Positions 60,722 to 64,000 of a stretch of DNA of 64,000 nucleotides are shown here, in pieces (within the stretch, counting starts at the first letter, position 1; each line of letters opens with the position of its first letter). The position numbers and the translations under genes are program-made. This DNA is from Draconibacterium aestuarii (GTDB taxonomy: Bacteria > Bacteroidota > Bacteroidia > Bacteroidales > Prolixibacteraceae), in contig JAPOHD010000009.1 of assembly GCA_026671195.1 (NCBI GenBank), positions 51,721 through 115,720 of the forward strand, given 5' to 3'. The notes under the pieces were generated by a model, which did not search any database, was not told the origin of the DNA, and worked only from the letters and a program-made list of their open reading frames with translations.

Positions 60722-61552
60722 ATGTCAAAATCAATTTTTAAACCTTTTCTGGTATTTACAGTAGCAATCCTGCTTTATACGCAGGCTTACACACAAACCA
60801 GTGCAACGAATTACAAGCTCGAAAAAGACATTCTCTACCAAACAGAACAAGTAGCTTCGCACGATGAATACATAAATAACCGTTGCCGCTTAGACATTTA
60901 TTACCCTGCTGAAAAAGATTTTACAACAATTGTTTGGTTTCACGGTGGCGGCCTAACAGGCGGAAGCAAATCTATTCCTGAAAAATTAAAAGAAAAGGGA
61001 ATCGCTGTGGTTGCCGTAAATTACCGTTTGTATCCAAAAGTAAAATGCCCGGTTTATATTGAAGATGCTGCAGCAGCTGTGGCGTGGGTTTTCGATAACA
61101 TTGAAAAATATGGCGGAGACAAAAGCAAAATTGTAGTTTCGGGACACTCGGCCGGAGGTTACCTGACCAGTATGATTGGCATGGATAAATCGTACCTGGC
61201 CAAATACAATATTGATGCCGACAGCATTGCCATGCTGGTTCCGTTTAGCGGGCACACAATAACTCATTTTACGGTTCGCCAGGAAATGGGAATTGACGGA
61301 ACACAACCTGTAGTTGATAAGTTGGCCCCGCTGTACCATGTGCGCGACAATGCACCGCCATTAATTTTGATTACCGGCGACCGCGAACTGGAAATGCTGG
61401 GACGTTACGAAGAAAATGCATACATGTACCGAATGATGAAAGTAGCAGGGCATAAACAAACCAAACTATATGAACTGGATTCGTTTAATCATGGAACGAT
61501 GGTTTCACCCTCTCTGGAAATACTATTGAATGAGATTAAGGTGTTGAACTAA
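60722..61552 (+). CDS. Exported alpha/beta hydrolase (BD-FAE/esterase-lipase type)
   Basis: A 276-aa hydrolase with a signal peptide (cleavage near AYTQT). The oxyanion loop is in VWFHGGGLTGGSK, and the nucleophile Ser143 in VSGHSAGGYLTS. Asp220 in LITGDRELEM and His257 in DSFNHGTMVSP complete the triad. It resembles carboxylesterases and acetyl/feruloyl esterases used for deacylating small esters or glycans. It is followed 46 bp later by a second hydrolase gene, possibly co-transcribed. Confidence 0.85.
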   Translation: MSKSIFKPFLVFTVAILLYTQAYTQTSATNYKLEKDILYQTEQVASHDEYINNRCRLDIYYPAEKDFTTIVWFHGGGLTGGSKSIPEKLKEKGIAVVAVNYRLYPKVKCPVYIEDAAAAVAWVFDNIEKYGGDKSKIVVSGHSAGGYLTSMIGMDKSYLAKYNIDADSIAMLVPFSGHTITHFTVRQEMGIDGTQPVVDKLAPLYHVRDNAPPLILITGDRELEMLGRYEENAYMYRMMKVAGHKQTKLYELDSFNHGTMVSPSLEILLNEIKVLN

Positions 61553-61598
61553 TACGAAAACAAATCAGAGTCTCAAACTTCTGTATAAATATTTAGCC

Positions 61599-63005
61599 AT
61601 GCAAAAACCATATCAACTCCTTTTCCCCCTGTTTTTCCTGATTTTATCGTTCATGAACACTGTGGCGCAACAACCTGCAGTACAAGGAAGCTGGAGCGGG
61701 AAGATAGAAATTCCCAACGCACAGTTGGAGGTAGTTTTTAATATCACGGAAGACAACGAAAAAAACCCGGGTGCAACAATGGATGTGCCACAACAGGGGG
61801 CTTCAAATCTTCCGGTGGGAAAAGTAACGGTAAGCAACGACAGTTTAATTCTAAATATTCCTGTGATTCTGGGAACCTTCAAAGGAAAATTTGTGACTAC
61901 CGACTCCATCGCAGGAATTTGGCAGCAGAATGGACAGGAATTTGTTTTAAACCTCTCAAAAACAGGAGAAGTTAAAGAAATAAAACGCCCGCAAACTCCT
62001 GTTCCTCCGTTTAACTATGTGTCGGAAAATGTAGAATACATCAACCCCAAATCGGGTTATAAACTGGCAGGTACTTTAACACTTCCCAAAAACGCAAAAA
62101 ACTGTCGGGCGGTGGTTTTAATAAGCGGCTCTGGTGCACAAGACCGCAACGAAACCATTTACGGGCACAAACCCTTTTGGGTAATTGCCCATTATCTTAC
62201 AAATCATGGAATAGCTGTTTTACGAATCGACGACCGTGGTGTGGGAGATTCAGAAGGTGATATCAGAATAGCAACAAGTGAAGACTTTGCAGACGATGTA
62301 CTTTGCGGAGTGGATTTCCTGAAGAAACGGAACGAAATTGATCCAACTCAAATCGGGTTGATCGGGCATAGCGAGGGTGGAATAATTGCCCCTATGGTTG
62401 CCAATAGCTCAAAAGATATGGCTTTTATTATACTAATGGCCGGACCGGGGATTCCCGGAGATTCAATTCTGATTGAACAGACCGTGCTTGCAGCAAAAGC
62501 CTCGGGAATACAAGAGCAGGCAATTAACGCCAAACTATTTATGACCCGGGGAATTATAAATATTGTAAAAACCACCCCCGATGCAGAAGAACGCACTCTT
62601 AGCTTACAAAAAGCATTCTCAGGCGGAATGTATAACCGTATGGACGACGACCGTAAAAAACTAATTGACCAACAAATTTCGACATTCAACAACAACTGGT
62701 TTAGCTTCTTTATCAACTACGACCCCTACCCTGCACTTACCAGGGTTACCTGCCCTGTGCTGGCATTAATCGGGGAAAAAGATGTTCAGGTTCCGCCAAA
62801 ATCAAATTTGCCGGCTATAAAAAAAGCACTGACCGAAGGCGGAAATACAAACTTTAAAACGATGGAGTTACCCCATCTCAATCACTTGTTCCAAAATTGC
62901 GAAACCGGTGCTCCAATGGAATATGCCAAAATAGAGGAAACCATTTCGCCGGAGGTACTGGTTATAATGAAGGATTGGATCAGCGAAATAAAAAATAAGA
63001 AATGA
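61599..63005 (+). CDS. Exported alpha/beta hydrolase with N-terminal beta-rich domain
   Basis: A 468-aa protein. The signal peptide ends TVAQQ. Residues ~28-125 form a small beta-rich domain (GSWSGKIEIPNAQLEVVFNI, cited as WSGKIEIPN) often found in front of such hydrolases in this phylum. The catalytic domain has VLISGSGAQDRNET, the nucleophile Ser258 in IGHSEGGIIAP, Asp in ALIGEKDVQVPP and His in LPHLNHLF. Related to S9-like or acyl-peptide hydrolase-type esterases. The last four bases overlap the acetyltransferase start (ATGA). Confidence 0.85.
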   Translation: MQKPYQLLFPLFFLILSFMNTVAQQPAVQGSWSGKIEIPNAQLEVVFNITEDNEKNPGATMDVPQQGASNLPVGKVTVSNDSLILNIPVILGTFKGKFVTTDSIAGIWQQNGQEFVLNLSKTGEVKEIKRPQTPVPPFNYVSENVEYINPKSGYKLAGTLTLPKNAKNCRAVVLISGSGAQDRNETIYGHKPFWVIAHYLTNHGIAVLRIDDRGVGDSEGDIRIATSEDFADDVLCGVDFLKKRNEIDPTQIGLIGHSEGGIIAPMVANSSKDMAFIILMAGPGIPGDSILIEQTVLAAKASGIQEQAINAKLFMTRGIINIVKTTPDAEERTLSLQKAFSGGMYNRMDDDRKKLIDQQISTFNNNWFSFFINYDPYPALTRVTCPVLALIGEKDVQVPPKSNLPAIKKALTEGGNTNFKTMELPHLNHLFQNCETGAPMEYAKIEETISPEVLVIMKDWISEIKNKK

Positions 63006-63547
63006 ACTTTACTACAACAAGATTAATACTCCGTCCTTTTTGTATTGCCGATAAGGAAGCACTTTTTGAATACCGCTCGGATACAGAAGCCAATAAATAT
63101 CAGGGTTGGATACCCCAAACAATAAACGATGCCGAAACATTTATTTCAAAACTTAGTGCGCAAGCCAATATTCCGGGTACGTGGTTTCAGCTGGCACTTA
63201 TTGAAAAAGAAAGTCAGAAATTGATAGGTGATGTTGGAATACATTTTATCGATGAAGACAATCTGCAGGTTGAGCTGGGGTTTACAATGCACGCCCAACA
63301 CCAGCAAAAAGGATATGCCACCGAAGCGGTTAAAAGTATTATTGGATACTTGTTTACTGATTTAAATAAACACCGGATTACTGCTTCTGTTGATCCTGAA
63401 AATACGTCATCAATTCGTTTACTCGAAAGACTTGGATTCCGCAAAGAAGCTCATTTTAAGGAGAGTTTATTAATAGATGAGAGGTGGGTAGACGATGTAA
63501 TTTATGCCTTGCTGAAACGCGAGTGGGGCGAACAAAAAGAAGCATAA
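63002..63547 (+). CDS. GNAT family N-acetyltransferase (RimJ/RimL-like)
   Basis: A 181-aa acetyltransferase. It starts with TTRLILRPF, typical of Acetyltransf_3 members. The acetyl-CoA-binding pattern is AQHQQKGYATEAVKSI, followed by HRITASVDPENTSSIRLLER and LGFRKEAHFKES. It is coupled to the preceding hydrolase gene by a 4-bp overlap. The substrate is unknown; family members acetylate ribosomal proteins, amino acids or small molecules. Confidence 0.9.
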   Translation: MNFTTTRLILRPFCIADKEALFEYRSDTEANKYQGWIPQTINDAETFISKLSAQANIPGTWFQLALIEKESQKLIGDVGIHFIDEDNLQVELGFTMHAQHQQKGYATEAVKSIIGYLFTDLNKHRITASVDPENTSSIRLLERLGFRKEAHFKESLLIDERWVDDVIYALLKREWGEQKEA

Positions 63548-63569
63548 CCGGCGCTGCCACTCAGGTGCC

Positions 63570-63606
63570 TCTAAAATCCGCGCCAGCGGAGGGCATTTTG
63601 ATTTTT
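63570..63606 (+). terminator. Probable terminator of the hydrolase-acetyltransferase operon
   Basis: TCCGC-GCCA-GCGGA hairpin (63577-63590) with outer partial pairing (TGCC/GGCA), followed by ATTTTGATTTTTTC. It begins about 25 bp after the acetyltransferase stop. Confidence 0.5.
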
Positions 63607-63625
63607 TCAGTGCAAAATAGATGTA

Positions 63626-63787
63626 ATACCAATATTATCCCAAACTGAGCCTTATAATTTCATTTCTTTGAATTTATGCCGTGTTACAAAAATTCAACAG
63701 AACTTAGGCTATGCCTCATTTTTGTGCCTTGCCTAAATCCAAATATTCTAAAATTATTTAAGGCTCATATTGAAATAAAATTGGTAT
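63626..63787. repeat. 162-bp MITE-like element with imperfect terminal inverted repeats
   Basis: The first 29 bp (ATACCAATATTATCCC... ending GAGCCTTA) and the inverse of the last 29 bp (ATACCAATTTTATTTC... ending GAGCCTTA) match at 24 of 29 positions. The interior has a nested hairpin: ACAAAAAT/ATTTTTGT enclosing AGGC-TAT-GCCT. There is no coding capacity. Size and layout suggest a miniature inverted-repeat element; no matching transposase is visible in the window. Confidence 0.6.
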
Positions 63788-63915
63788 AAATAGTATGCAG
63801 AAACCGAGAGCCTTCCCCCCAAAAACACATTCCGCAGTTGCCGTTAAGGTCTCCGCAGCTAAAAAACAGGCTTCTGTCTTCTACTGAAATAACTTGACGC
63901 AAAAAGGTCAAGAAA

Positions 63916-64000
63916 ATGAAAAAAGGGAAAGAAGCCATGTTAACGGATTCCATGAATGGATTTAAAGAAAAAAAAATTAACTACAATGATTATGAAGTAA
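63916..64000 (+). CDS. Partial ORF running off the window end
   Basis: An ATG at 63916 opens a frame of 28 complete codons (beginning MKKGKEAMLTDSMNGF, Lys-rich) that is still open at the last base. The codon pattern and Lys/Asn-rich composition fit this genome, but too little is visible to name it. An AAGA sequence stands just before the ATG. Confidence 0.4.
   Translation, partial: MKKGKEAMLTDSMNGFKEKKINYNDYEV

Larger units (their letters stand above)
63548..63915. other. 368-bp intergenic region
   Basis: Contains the terminator (63570-63606) and the MITE-like element (63626-63787), listed separately, then the upstream region of a partial gene at the window edge. Confidence 0.5.

Noticed and set aside
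1..64000. CRISPR arrays, rRNA, tRNA and phage genes
   Set aside because: No regularly spaced direct repeats, no recognisable structural RNA and no phage structural or integrase genes were seen.

Overview
The window comes from an AT-rich Bacteroidota chromosome. The evidence is a SusC/SusD pair, FecR/ECF regulation, many lipoprotein and '...AQ' signal peptides, TATTTTTG or TATCTTTG -7 promoter elements, and almost no Shine-Dalgarno sequences. The enzyme mix resembles a free-living, probably marine or sediment member of Marinilabiliales/Prolixibacteraceae. That placement is an inference. No rRNA, tRNA or CRISPR was seen.

76-28863 (all minus strand): one large polysaccharide-utilization locus (PUL). 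Transcription order is ECF sigma factor, FecR anti-sigma, STN-domain SusC, SusD, PA14-bearing purple-acid-phosphatase-like enzyme, GH123-like enzyme, GH9, beta-propeller glycosidase-like lipoprotein, GH92 (Q-type), GH36-like enzyme, calcineurin-type phosphoesterase, YhhN/lysoplasmalogenase-like membrane protein, exported GDPD phosphodiesterase, second GH92 (E-type), an unclassified putative glycosidase, and a GH78 rhamnosidase. No sulfatase is present, but there are three exported phospho(di)esterases. One of the two GH92 proteins has Gln at the position where its neighbour, and alpha-mannosidases of the family, have the general-acid Glu. This is the substitution I recall from the GH92 mannose-1-phospho-6-mannose uncapping enzyme. 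The best reading is a PUL for a phosphorylated mannose-containing glycan, with uncapping followed by dephosphorylation and mannosidase trimming. This is the most interesting part of the window.

29323-33799 (plus): a small outer-membrane protein, a REC-histidine kinase plus NarL-type regulator pair, a saccharopine-dehydrogenase-like enzyme and a small conserved membrane protein. 33829-40464 (minus): a DUF2007-like protein, two paralogous plug-only (barrel-less) SusC-like proteins, a GT2 glycosyltransferase, an outer-membrane protein, an exported C1B peptidase with a clear terminator, and the DNA glycosylase Tag. 40560-45519: a TPR protein, a short MutS-like ATPase and RarA.

45547-51652: a more plastic stretch. 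It holds an IS5/IS1182-like insertion sequence with a hairpin in its upstream end, several copies of two dispersed palindromic repeat families, a Tat-type sugar isomerase-like protein, a serine beta-lactamase-like hydrolase and a PepSY-associated membrane protein. 51653-57152: a complete seven-gene mrpABCDEFG Na+/H+ antiporter operon, facing a convergent voltage-gated (NavBac-like) ion channel. 58171-64000: the NAD(P)HX repair enzyme Nnr, a membrane-tethered receiver-domain protein, two exported alpha/beta hydrolases, a GNAT acetyltransferase, a 162-bp MITE-like inverted-repeat element and the beginning of a gene that leaves the window.
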